A stretch of DNA of 64,000 nt from Asanoa sp. WMMD1127 (lineage in GTDB: Bacteria > Actinomycetota > Actinomycetes > Mycobacteriales > Micromonosporaceae). Under the pieces are notes generated by a model. That model saw nothing but the letters and a program-made list of their open reading frames with translations, was not told the origin of the DNA and searched no databases. A program made the position numbers and the translations under genes. Location of the stretch: NCBI RefSeq assembly GCF_029626225.1, contig NZ_JARUBP010000001.1, positions 7,750,001 through 7,814,000 of the forward strand, read 5' to 3'. Shown in pieces: positions 54,293 to 62,167 of the stretch; the stretch's first letter is position 1, and each line of letters opens with the position of its first letter.

Positions 54293-55641
54293 GCCGCCAC
54301 CTCCCTGCGGTCGGCGGAGGCGAGCTCCCGGGTGCGTTCGGCCAGTTCGTCGAAGCCGATGCCGTCGAAGCCGGCGATGCTGCTGGCCAGCCGGTTGTGC
54401 AGCGGCTCGACCCAGCGCGCCGGCAGCTCCTTTGCCCCGGCGAGCGCCCCGGTGACCGCGCCGACCGTCGCACCCGTCGAGTCGGTGTCCCATCCTCCGC
54501 TGACCACGGCGCAGATGGAGCGTTCGAAGTCACCTCGGCCCCAGGCCAGAGCCGCCGCCACCAGCGCCGCGTTCGGGCGCACGTGCACCCAGTGGAGATG
54601 GCCGTGCCGGGCGTACAGCTCGTCGACGACGGCTTCCCAGCCGGCGGACCCGGACCCGAGCGCCCGGGCCTCGCGGACGGCCGCCGCGAACCGGCTCGGC
54701 GCCGGCAGCACCGCCTCCGCCGCGTCGAGCACCTCGTCGACGGTGGAGGCGACCGGCGCCGCGGCGGCCAGGGCCGCCGCCCACATCGCCCCGTGCACGC
54801 CGCCCCGGACGTGGCTGACGACCGCGTCGCGCCAGGCGAGCTCGGCCGCGCGGTCGGGGCGGCCGGGGTTGACCCAGCCGTACACGTCGGTGCGGATCTG
54901 GGCGCCGATCCACTCCCGGAACGGGTTGTGCCGCCGCGCGCTGGCCGGCGGCGCATGACCGAGCAGCAGGTTGCGGTAGGCCACCCGCTCGGCGGTGAAC
55001 ACCCGACCGGCCGGCAGCCAGTCCAGCCACGCCTGCGCCACGTCCTCGCTTCTGAACCCGTGCCCGTGGGTCTCCAGCACCCGCAACGCCAGGAGGGCGT
55101 AGTTGAGGTCGTCGTCCTCGGGCATCCCGTCGATGTGCTCGGCGAGGCTGGTCGGCGCGCTGCGCCGGTTCCACGGCCACCGTGCCGCGACTTCGGCGGG
55201 AAGACCCCGGGCGGTGAACCAGTCCCGCAAGGGCCAACGGCCGGTGGCGTCCAGGATCTCCCGGATCCCCTCGCGCGGGATCTTCTCCACCGGCTTGCCG
55301 AGCAGGCACCCGACGGCCCGTCCGAGCCACGCCCCGTGCAGCCGGTCGACAGCGACGTCCGTCGGCAGCGTCCACGACGCGGGCCAGGCCGACCGCAGCG
55401 CGGCCAGGTCGTCCGGCTCGGACACGGCCGGGAGCGCGTCGGCGGCATCCAGCAGCTCGACGGCCAGCGCGCGCAGAGCCGGCGATGCCACCACAGGCGA
55501 CGCACCGCTGACCGGCGGCGTCAGGTCGCCGCCGGCCGCCACCCACCGCGCGGCCAAAGCCGACACATCGCGCCCCTCGTCGCGACTGGCGGCCAGCTCG
55601 TGCGGCAGCAGGTCCTCCGGCTGCACCCAGGTGATCCTCAC
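54289..55641 (-). CDS. ADP-ribosylglycohydrolase-family protein (long form)
   Basis: 450 residues. DraG/ARH fold: HGAWLGRAVGCLLGKPVE, PEDDDLNYALLAL (first acidic cluster) and the second metal motif GGWDTDSTGATVGAVTGA near residue 395. An N-terminal ~100-residue extension (MRITWVQPEDLLPHELAAS) is seen in related sugar-operon members. These proteins hydrolyse N- or O-ribosyl bonds. Start is GTG 55641, overlapping the next gene's stop (GTGA). Confidence 0.88.
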   Translation of the reverse strand: MRITWVQPEDLLPHELAASRDEGRDVSALAARWVAAGGDLTPPVSGASPVVASPALRALAVELLDAADALPAVSEPDDLAALRSAWPASWTLPTDVAVDRLHGAWLGRAVGCLLGKPVEKIPREGIREILDATGRWPLRDWFTARGLPAEVAARWPWNRRSAPTSLAEHIDGMPEDDDLNYALLALRVLETHGHGFRSEDVAQAWLDWLPAGRVFTAERVAYRNLLLGHAPPASARRHNPFREWIGAQIRTDVYGWVNPGRPDRAAELAWRDAVVSHVRGGVHGAMWAAALAAAAPVASTVDEVLDAAEAVLPAPSRFAAAVREARALGSGSAGWEAVVDELYARHGHLHWVHVRPNAALVAAALAWGRGDFERSICAVVSGGWDTDSTGATVGAVTGALAGAKELPARWVEPLHNRLASSIAGFDGIGFDELAERTRELASADRREVAA

Positions 55642-56774
55642 CGGGCGAGCTCCGCGAACCGCTCCGCCCGCCGGGCGAACCGGTCCCGGTCCCGCTCGAA
55701 CACCTCCGCGGCCACCGCCGCCAGCTCCCGTGCCGGCGCCTCCAGGTCCGTCTTCGACGCGCCGGCGACCCCGGCGGCCCACGCGGCCGGCACCGCGGCC
55801 GCGCCCCCCAGCGCCCCCGCGATCGCGCCGGCCATCGTCGCGGTGGAGTCCGCGTCGCGGCCGTAGTTGACCGAGCCCAGCACCGCCTCGCGGAACGCCC
55901 CGCCGGCCACCACGAGCATGCCGATCGCGACCGGCAACTCCTCGATGGCGTGCAACCGGCTCGGCCGCCGCGCGCCCAGACCCGGGCTGCGGTAGTCCTC
56001 CCCGACCGTGTCGAACGGCGCCACCGCCGCCCGCAGCGCCGGGATCGCCGAGCGCCAGTCGGACTGCCCCCGGGCCTCCTTCACCACGGCGTCGAGCGCC
56101 GCCCGCGTGCCGTCGCGGGCCAGATCCAGGGCTGCGGCCACGACATCATCGACGGAAGCGCCCGGCGCGGCGGCCGCGGCGACCGCGGCGGCGAACACCG
56201 CCGCGGCCTCCCGCCCGTAGCTGTGCTGGTGCGCGCCGGTGATCTCGACGGCCTCGGCGTACGCGCCGGCCGGGTCGCCCGCGTTGACGATGCCGACCGG
56301 CGCCATGTACATGGCCGCGCCGCAGTTGACGATGTTGCCGACCCCGGCCTCGCGCGGGTCCACGTGGGCGTGGTGCAGGCGGGTGACCAGCCACCGCTCG
56401 GCGGCCGCCAGGCGATGGAAGGTCACCCCGTCCCGCTCGAGGTCGGGGATGTGCACCACCCGCTCGATCAGATCGGGCACCAGCAGATCCGCCACGTCGT
56501 ACGCGTCGAGGTGGTCCCGTTTGGCCGCGTACGCGCGTACCAGGGCATGGGTCATCAACGTGTCGTCGGTGATGTGCCCGTCGCCCTTGTGGTACGGCGC
56601 CAATGGCCGCGCGGTGGCCCAGTCGGCGTGGTACGGGGGCACGATGCCCTCGACCCAGCCACCGAACCGGGCTCGGATCTGCTCCGGCAGCGCGGTTTCG
56701 GTGGCGCCACCGAGGGCGTCCCCGACCGCGGCGCCGACGAGGCAACCGACCGATGTGTCGAGCAAGAGTGACAT
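55638..56774 (-). CDS. ADP-ribosylglycohydrolase-family protein (short form)
   Basis: 378 residues. Same fold as its neighbour but compact: VGCLVGAAVGDALGGATE, GHITDDTLMTHAL (metal Asp pair) and NYGRDADSTATMAGAIAGAL (second Asp set). Sequence similarity to the long form is limited to these motifs, so the two probably act on different bonds or anomers. GAGG 5 nt before the ATG; it begins 2 bp after the binding-protein gene. Confidence 0.9.
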   Translation of the reverse strand: MSLLLDTSVGCLVGAAVGDALGGATETALPEQIRARFGGWVEGIVPPYHADWATARPLAPYHKGDGHITDDTLMTHALVRAYAAKRDHLDAYDVADLLVPDLIERVVHIPDLERDGVTFHRLAAAERWLVTRLHHAHVDPREAGVGNIVNCGAAMYMAPVGIVNAGDPAGAYAEAVEITGAHQHSYGREAAAVFAAAVAAAAAPGASVDDVVAAALDLARDGTRAALDAVVKEARGQSDWRSAIPALRAAVAPFDTVGEDYRSPGLGARRPSRLHAIEELPVAIGMLVVAGGAFREAVLGSVNYGRDADSTATMAGAIAGALGGAAAVPAAWAAGVAGASKTDLEAPARELAAVAAEVFERDRDRFARRAERFAELAR

Positions 56775-56776
56775 TG

Positions 56777-58069
56777 TTACCTCAGAACCTGCTTGCCACC
56801 GTCGACCAGCTGGCTCGCGAGCTGGTCCAGGGTGATCTTGTTGGCGAAGTACTGCTGGAGGGCCGGGGTGGCGTACTTGGTCTTCCACTCCGGGTAACCG
56901 TCGGCCATCTGGAACGGTGCGACGGTCAGGTCGGCGGCGCTGTCGGCGGCCACGTCCCAGCCCTGCTCGCCCTTGGTCAGCTTGACCAGCTCCTCGTTGG
57001 CCTGCTTGCCGGTCGGCACCAGCCAGTCACCCTTGGCCAGCGCGGCCATGTTGGCGGGGTTGAGGAAGTACGAGATGAACTGCGCGGCCTGCTCCTTGTG
57101 CTTGGAGTCCGCCGACACCGACAGCGTCTGCGGGTTGGCCGCCTGGTTGCTGGACAGTCCCTTGATCGGCGGCAGGGTCACCCACTCGAAGTCCTTCGGG
57201 GCCTGCTCGACCATCTGCTGGCGCAGCGAGACCGAGCCGGGCAGCATCGCGTACTTGCCGCCGAAGAAGCCCGGCAGCGTGTCGGCGCCGCTCATGCCCA
57301 GCGCCTCGGGCGAGGCCGTCCTGGTCGTGTAGATCATGTCGTGGATCCGCTTCGGCACCTCCTTCTCCGCGTCGCCGATCCGCACCTCGGTACGCCCGCC
57401 GTTGTCGTAGAAGAACTTGCCGTCGTAGTTGAGCGCCAGGTTCAGCACCCGGTTGGTCGGCGACTTGAGCGCCCACGCCACGCCGTACTGGCCGGACTTG
57501 GTCAGCTTCTGGGCATTGGCCTGGAACTCGTCCCAGGTCCAGCCGCCGTCGGCCGGGGGCACCGCCACGCCGGCGGCGTCGAGCAGCTTCTTGTTGGCGA
57601 TGACGACCTGCGACTCGAGCAGGAACGGGACGCCGGTGACCTGGCCGTCGAACGTGACGGTGTCCCAGACGCCCTGGTCGATCTGGCCCTTGAGGTCACC
57701 CGGGATCAGGTCCTTGAGGTCGGCCAGGTAGCCCTGCTTGCTGAACTCGCCGATCGACGACGCCTCGTAGTGCACGATGTCCGGCGCGTCGCCGCCCTCG
57801 AACGAGGTCAGCAGCTGGTCGTGCACCGAGTTCCAGTCGCCCTGCACGTACTCGACCTGGATGTCGGGGTGTTCGGCGTTCCACTTGGCGACCAGGTCCT
57901 TGTTGGCCTGCAGCGACTCCTTCTGCCAGGCGAGGCTGAGGAAGCGCAGCTTGACCGGGCCGGCCGTGGCCTCGTCGTCGCCGCCGTCACCGCACGCGGC
58001 GAGCGCGCCGAGACCGACGACCGCGACCGCGGCAGCCGCGGCCAGTCGACGGAACCGGATGGGGAGCAT
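56777..58069 (-). CDS. Sugar ABC transporter substrate-binding lipoprotein (family 1)
   Basis: 430 residues. Signal with lipobox LGALAAC-G, then a maltose-type binding protein: QVEYVQGDWNSVHDQLLTSF, APDIVHYEASSIGEFSKQG, GVPFLLESQVVIANKKLLDAAG and PPADGGWTWDEFQ. A perfect AAGGAGGT lies 8 nt before the ATG, the strongest ribosome-binding site in the operon, as expected for the most abundant component. Ligand unknown; a ribosylated molecule is inferred from the enzymes downstream. Confidence 0.93.
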   Translation of the reverse strand: MLPIRFRRLAAAAAVAVVGLGALAACGDGGDDEATAGPVKLRFLSLAWQKESLQANKDLVAKWNAEHPDIQVEYVQGDWNSVHDQLLTSFEGGDAPDIVHYEASSIGEFSKQGYLADLKDLIPGDLKGQIDQGVWDTVTFDGQVTGVPFLLESQVVIANKKLLDAAGVAVPPADGGWTWDEFQANAQKLTKSGQYGVAWALKSPTNRVLNLALNYDGKFFYDNGGRTEVRIGDAEKEVPKRIHDMIYTTRTASPEALGMSGADTLPGFFGGKYAMLPGSVSLRQQMVEQAPKDFEWVTLPPIKGLSSNQAANPQTLSVSADSKHKEQAAQFISYFLNPANMAALAKGDWLVPTGKQANEELVKLTKGEQGWDVAADSAADLTVAPFQMADGYPEWKTKYATPALQQYFANKITLDQLASQLVDGGKQVLR

Positions 58070-58077
58070 CAGGGGTT

Positions 58078-58085
58078 ACCTCCTT
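58078..58085 (-). promoter_or_regulatory. Consensus Shine-Dalgarno of the binding-protein gene
   Basis: AAGGAGGT on the minus strand, 8 nt before the ATG at 58069. Confidence 0.85.
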
Positions 58086-58101
58086 GTGTGGTGAGGGCGG
58101 A

Positions 58102-58941
58102 TCAGCCCTTGACCGCGCCGGCGAGCGACCCGGACGAGAGCCGGCGTTGCATGAACGCGAAGAAGATCAGGCTGGGCAGCGTGGCCAGCAGCGAACCGGC
58201 GGCCAGCGGCCCGAGTCGGGCGGTGCCCTCGATGCCGACGAACCGGGCCAGCGCCACGGGCAGCGTCTGCAGTTCGGGCGTCTTGATGAGCACGAGCGCG
58301 AAGAAGAACTCGTTCCAGGCGGAGATGAACGCGAACAGCGCGGTCGCCACCAGGCCGGGCGCCAGCAGCGGGAAGACCACGCGACGGAGGATCTGCACCC
58401 GGCCCGCGCCGTCGACCGAGGCCGCCTCCTCCAGCTCGCGCGGGATGTTGCGCACGAAGCCCTGCAGCATCCAGAGCGCGAACGGCAGCGCCCACACGAC
58501 GTAGATCAGCACCAGGCCGGCGTGCGAGTTGGCCAGGCCGGCCTGCCGCAGCACGAGGAAGATCGGGATGATCAGCAGTACGAACGGGAACAGCTGGGAG
58601 AGCAGCACCCAACCCAGCGCGACGGTGGCCAGCTTGGAACGGAAGCGGGCGAGGGCGTACGACGCGGGCATGGCGACCAGCACCGTCAGCACCGCGGCGG
58701 CGAGCGAGACCTGCAGGCTGTTCCACGCCGCCCGGCCGAGCTCCTGCTCGGTGAAGGCCTGCACGAAGTTCTGCGCCGTGGGGTTGCTCGGGATCAGCGT
58801 CGGGTGCAGCTGCGTCAGCTCGCGCGGCGGCTTGAACGCCGTCGACAGCAGCCAGACCAGCGGAAACCCGAGGAAGATCAGGTAGGCGGCGAGGGCCAGG
58901 TACTGCAACGCCCGACCGGTGCGGCTCGGCTTGCCCAACAT
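58102..58941 (-). CDS. Sugar ABC transporter permease (MalG type)
   Basis: 279 residues, six membrane helices. The EAA loop is EEAASVDGAGRVQILRRVVFP (~190), contacting the ATPase. No ATPase gene is in the operon, as usual for actinomycete CUT1 systems served by a shared MsiK-type ATPase. One base separates it from the partner permease. Confidence 0.93.
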   Translation of the reverse strand: MLGKPSRTGRALQYLALAAYLIFLGFPLVWLLSTAFKPPRELTQLHPTLIPSNPTAQNFVQAFTEQELGRAAWNSLQVSLAAAVLTVLVAMPASYALARFRSKLATVALGWVLLSQLFPFVLLIIPIFLVLRQAGLANSHAGLVLIYVVWALPFALWMLQGFVRNIPRELEEAASVDGAGRVQILRRVVFPLLAPGLVATALFAFISAWNEFFFALVLIKTPELQTLPVALARFVGIEGTARLGPLAAGSLLATLPSLIFFAFMQRRLSSGSLAGAVKG

Positions 58942-58942
58942 G

Positions 58943-59875
58943 TCAGTTCGCCTCCCGCAGCCGGCGACGGAGATAGACGGCGAGGAGCGCCACGATGATC
59001 ACGACCATCACGTTGCCGAGGGCCGCCGCGTAGCCGTAGTTGCCGTAGCGGAACGCCTCCTCGTACGCGAAGAGCATCGGCAGCATGGTCTTGCCGCCGG
59101 GACCGCCCGCCGTGAGCACGTAGACCAGGCCGAACGAGTTGAAGTTCCAGATGAAGTCCAGCGAGGTGATCGCCACGATGACCGGCATCAGCGCGGGCAG
59201 CGTGACGTGCCGGAAGCGGTGCCAGGCGCTGGCCCCGTCGACGGCGGCGGCCTCGTGCAACTCGCGCGCGACGCCTTGCAGACCGGCGAGGAGTACGACG
59301 GTCGTCTGCGGCATGCCGGCCCAGACGCCCACGATGATGACCGCGGGCAGGGCCGTGCTGAAGTCGCCGAGCCAGTTGGTGCGCAGGCCGTCCGCGCCGA
59401 CGCGGTGGAAGAACTCGTTGAGCAGGCCCGCGTCGGGGTGGTAGACGAGCTTCCAGAGGATGCCGACCACGACCGGCGGCATGGCCCACGGGACGACCGC
59501 GAGAACCCTTGCCACGCCGCGGAAGCGGAGTTGTTGGTTGAGCAGCAGGGCGAGGCCCAGGGCGAGGACGAACTGGAGGACGGTCACGCCGAACGCCCAG
59601 AGAAGGCCGATCTTGAAGGAGTTCCAGAACAGCTCGTCGCTGAGCAGCTCCTTGTAGTTGTCGAGGCCGGTGAACGTGGCGTCGACGTTGCGGCCGGCGC
59701 GGGCGTCGGTGAAGCCGAGATAGATGCCGCGCAGGAGCGGGAAGACCGAGAGCACGAGGACCGGCAGCAGCGACGGGAGCAGCAGCAGCCAGATGGTGGT
59801 GCGGTCGGATCGGGCCTGGGCGCCGCGGCGGCGGCCGGGGCGGTCGACGGTCGGGCGCTCGTCCAGCATCGTCAT
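58943..59875 (-). CDS. Sugar ABC transporter permease (MalF type)
   Basis: 310 residues, six membrane helices after a basic cytoplasmic N-terminus. EAA loop HEAAAVDGASAWHRFRHVTLP (~215). Start overlaps the LacI gene stop (ATGA, 59872-59875). Forms the channel with the MalG-type partner. Confidence 0.93.
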   Translation of the reverse strand: MTMLDERPTVDRPGRRRGAQARSDRTTIWLLLLPSLLPVLVLSVFPLLRGIYLGFTDARAGRNVDATFTGLDNYKELLSDELFWNSFKIGLLWAFGVTVLQFVLALGLALLLNQQLRFRGVARVLAVVPWAMPPVVVGILWKLVYHPDAGLLNEFFHRVGADGLRTNWLGDFSTALPAVIIVGVWAGMPQTTVVLLAGLQGVARELHEAAAVDGASAWHRFRHVTLPALMPVIVAITSLDFIWNFNSFGLVYVLTAGGPGGKTMLPMLFAYEEAFRYGNYGYAAALGNVMVVIIVALLAVYLRRRLREAN

Positions 59876-61035
59876 GGCGTCACCCCTTCGCGGAACGGTT
59901 GGGTGGGGACCGGCGCGGTTGGCGCGGCGGTCGTCGCGGTCGGCGCGGGCGGCGCGGTTGGCGCGGCGTTCGTCGCGGGCGGCGCGGTTGGCGCGGTCGG
60001 CGCCGTGGTTGGCGCGGCGCTGGAGGCGCGGACCGAGAGGCTGGGTGCGACCTGGGCGCGGCGGGGCGGCAGGGCCGGGTCCGCGATGCGTTGCAGGAGG
60101 AGCTCGGCGGCGCGGCGACCGCGCTCGGCCGAGCCGAGGGAGACGCTGGAAAGCTGGGGGAACATCATCCGGGCGAGCTCGGTGTCGTCCATGCCGACCA
60201 GCGCCACGTCGGTCGGCACGCGGCGGCCCTGGGCGAGCAGCGTGTGCAGGGCGCCGACCGCGATGAGGTCGTTGGCGCAGACGAGGGCGTCGGGCTCGGC
60301 GCGGGCGAGGAGCCGCTCGGTGGCCTCGCGGCCGGCCGCGTACTGGAAGTCGCCGACCTCGACCAGGTTCTCGTCGAGGGTGATGCCGTGCTTCGCGAGC
60401 GCCGTGCGGAATCCGGCGTCCCTGGCGGCGCCGGGGACGGTGTCGAGGGGGCCGTTGACGAAGCCGATCCGGCGGCGACCGGTGGCGACGAGGTGGTCGA
60501 CGGCGAGGGCGATGCCGCCGCGCGAGTCGGTGCGGACGTTGTCGACCGGCGCGTCCTCGGCGAGCTGGCCGATCACGACGACCGGCACCGGGCTGTCGGT
60601 CACGGCCGCGAGGTGGTCGGCGGTGACGCGGATCGGCGAGATGATCATGCCGTCCACGTAGCGGTGCGCGAGTCGGCGCAGCAGGGTGGTCTCGTTGTCG
60701 ATCCGGCCGCCGGTGGCGTGCACCAGGAGCTGGCGGCCCGAGCCGGCGACCACGGCCTCGATGGCCCGCATCATCGAGACGTAGACCGGGTTCCCGATGT
60801 CCTCGACCGCGAGCGCGATGAGCTCGGTGCGCTGGGACTGGAGCGACCGCGCGATCGCGTTGGGCACGTAACCGACCTCGGCGGCCGCCGCCCGCACCTT
60901 GCGCACGGTCTCCGGGCTGCCCCCGACCCCGTTGAGCACGCGCGACGCGGAGGCGATGGAGACACCGGCCCGAGCAGCGACCGTATGCACCGTCGGCCGG
61001 CCGTCGGTGGGCTCCTGTAAACGTTTACGACCCAC
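59872..61035 (-). CDS. LacI-family transcriptional regulator
   Basis: 387 residues from GTG 61035, which has GGAGG 8 nt upstream; GTG 61050 in the same frame is possible. HTH and hinge: PTVHTVAARAGVSIASASRVLNG, then VGYVPNAIARSL. Sugar-binding core VGMDDTELARMMFPQLSSVSLG. The last ~50 residues are an unusual Ala/Pro/Thr tail coded by GC-rich repeats. It heads the 12-gene operon. Operator-like GTAAACGTTTAC sequences lie in and just before its 5' end, so autoregulation is likely. Confidence 0.92.
   Translation of the reverse strand: MGRKRLQEPTDGRPTVHTVAARAGVSIASASRVLNGVGGSPETVRKVRAAAAEVGYVPNAIARSLQSQRTELIALAVEDIGNPVYVSMMRAIEAVVAGSGRQLLVHATGGRIDNETTLLRRLAHRYVDGMIISPIRVTADHLAAVTDSPVPVVVIGQLAEDAPVDNVRTDSRGGIALAVDHLVATGRRRIGFVNGPLDTVPGAARDAGFRTALAKHGITLDENLVEVGDFQYAAGREATERLLARAEPDALVCANDLIAVGALHTLLAQGRRVPTDVALVGMDDTELARMMFPQLSSVSLGSAERGRRAAELLLQRIADPALPPRRAQVAPSLSVRASSAAPTTAPTAPTAPPATNAAPTAPPAPTATTAAPTAPVPTQPFREGVTP
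61017..61028. promoter_or_regulatory. LacI operator 1
   Basis: Perfect palindrome GTAAACGTTTAC, the classic LacI/CcpA-type box, inside the first codons of the regulator. Confidence 0.75.
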
Positions 61036-61059
61036 GCCCTGCACCTCCACCCGGTAGCT

Positions 61060-61071
61060 GTAAACGTTTCC
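61060..61071. promoter_or_regulatory. LacI operator 2
   Basis: GTAAACGTTTCC, one half perfect; centre 43 bp (about four helical turns) from operator 1 and over the expected transcription start. A further half-site ACGTTTCC lies at 61119-61126. Confidence 0.7.
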
Positions 61072-61074
61072 GGG

Positions 61075-61103
61075 AGTCTGCGCCGCGATCGGTGAGGGGT
61101 CAA
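61075..61103 (-). promoter_or_regulatory. Promoter of the LacI operon
   Basis: -35 TTGACC (61098-61103), 17-bp spacer, -10 CAGACT (61075-61080); start near 61068, inside operator 2. Confidence 0.65.
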
Positions 61104-61248
61104 GGGCCCGTTACGAATACGTTTCCGATCTCGTCACCAGCGGACCCGAGCGTGGCCCGACCGCCACGCTCCGTCGAGGGTGGGCGGTCCGCCGAGCGTG
61201 CACGGACCACGTCGTCGCCGATCGACGAATCGCGCAGCGCCGGGAGGG

Positions 61249-62142
61249 TCAGGCGGCCTGGTCCAGCGCCGACTGGTCGAGGGCGTCCCGCCAGGATGCC
61301 TCGGAGTAGCGGAACGGGCGGGTCGACCGCAGGAAGGCGTGGATCGCGGGCAGCAGCAGCTCGGGCGCCGTCTCGTGCGGGTAGTGGCCCGCGCCCGGGA
61401 TCTCCGCCGTGTGGAACGCCGGATTGCGGGCCGCGACGGCGCGGTGGTGCTCCGGCGGGATCGTCCGGTCGTCGCTGCCCCAGGCCATCAGCACCGGGAT
61501 GCCGGCCAGCAGGTCGAGGTGGCCGGCCGCGCTGACGGTCTGGCCGCGCCAGTCGATGACCGTGCGGGCGGTCCGGATGAAGGTGCGGCGGCGGCGCGCG
61601 TCCCCGAGGTCGTGCAGGGCGTCGGCCACGGCGCCCGCGTCCTGGCGGGCGATCAGGGCCGGCATCGCCGGCAGCACGCGGCGGGTCAGCGCCGGCGGCA
61701 GCAACGACAGGGCGGCCACGACGGTCTCGGCGTACGGCAGGGTCGCCGCCCGCAACGCCGGCGTGCACTGTTGGCCGAGGCCGCCGCTGCTGACCAGAAC
61801 GAGCCGTTGGGTGCGCTCCGGGAATTGGTAGGCGAACTGCAGCGCGACCCCGCCGCCCAGGCTGTGGCCGACGATCGTGGCCGACGGCAGCCCCAGGCAG
61901 ACCAGCAGGTCCCGCACCGCCGTGGCGTGTGCCCCGACCGAGTAGTCGCCCGCCGGCGCGTCCGAGTCGCCGTGGCCGGGCAGGTCAGGCGTGATCACCG
62001 TATGCGTCAGGGCCAGCGTCTCGACGAGGTGGCGCCACGTCTCGCGGCTGCCACCCAGGCCGTGGACCAGCACGAGCGGCTCGCCGCTGCCGGCGGACGT
62101 GTAGGCCAGACCGCCCCGCTCACAGCGCCGGACCGTGTTCAT
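61249..62142 (-). CDS. Alpha/beta hydrolase
   Basis: 297 residues. Oxyanion motif VHGLGGSRETW, nucleophile GHSLGGG (Ser ~100), late Asp in WGSDDRTIP and His in PGAGHYPHE: a complete catalytic triad. Family members are esterases, C-C hydrolases or haloperoxidase-like enzymes; the substrate is open. ATG 62142 lacks a good ribosome-binding site; a GTG five codons upstream is an alternative. It follows the MFS gene by 25 bp and is probably co-transcribed with it. Confidence 0.88.
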   Translation of the reverse strand: MNTVRRCERGGLAYTSAGSGEPLVLVHGLGGSRETWRHLVETLALTHTVITPDLPGHGDSDAPAGDYSVGAHATAVRDLLVCLGLPSATIVGHSLGGGVALQFAYQFPERTQRLVLVSSGGLGQQCTPALRAATLPYAETVVAALSLLPPALTRRVLPAMPALIARQDAGAVADALHDLGDARRRRTFIRTARTVIDWRGQTVSAAGHLDLLAGIPVLMAWGSDDRTIPPEHHRAVAARNPAFHTAEIPGAGHYPHETAPELLLPAIHAFLRSTRPFRYSEASWRDALDQSALDQAA

Positions 62143-62167
62143 CGCGCTACCGTTCACGGGTCGCCAG

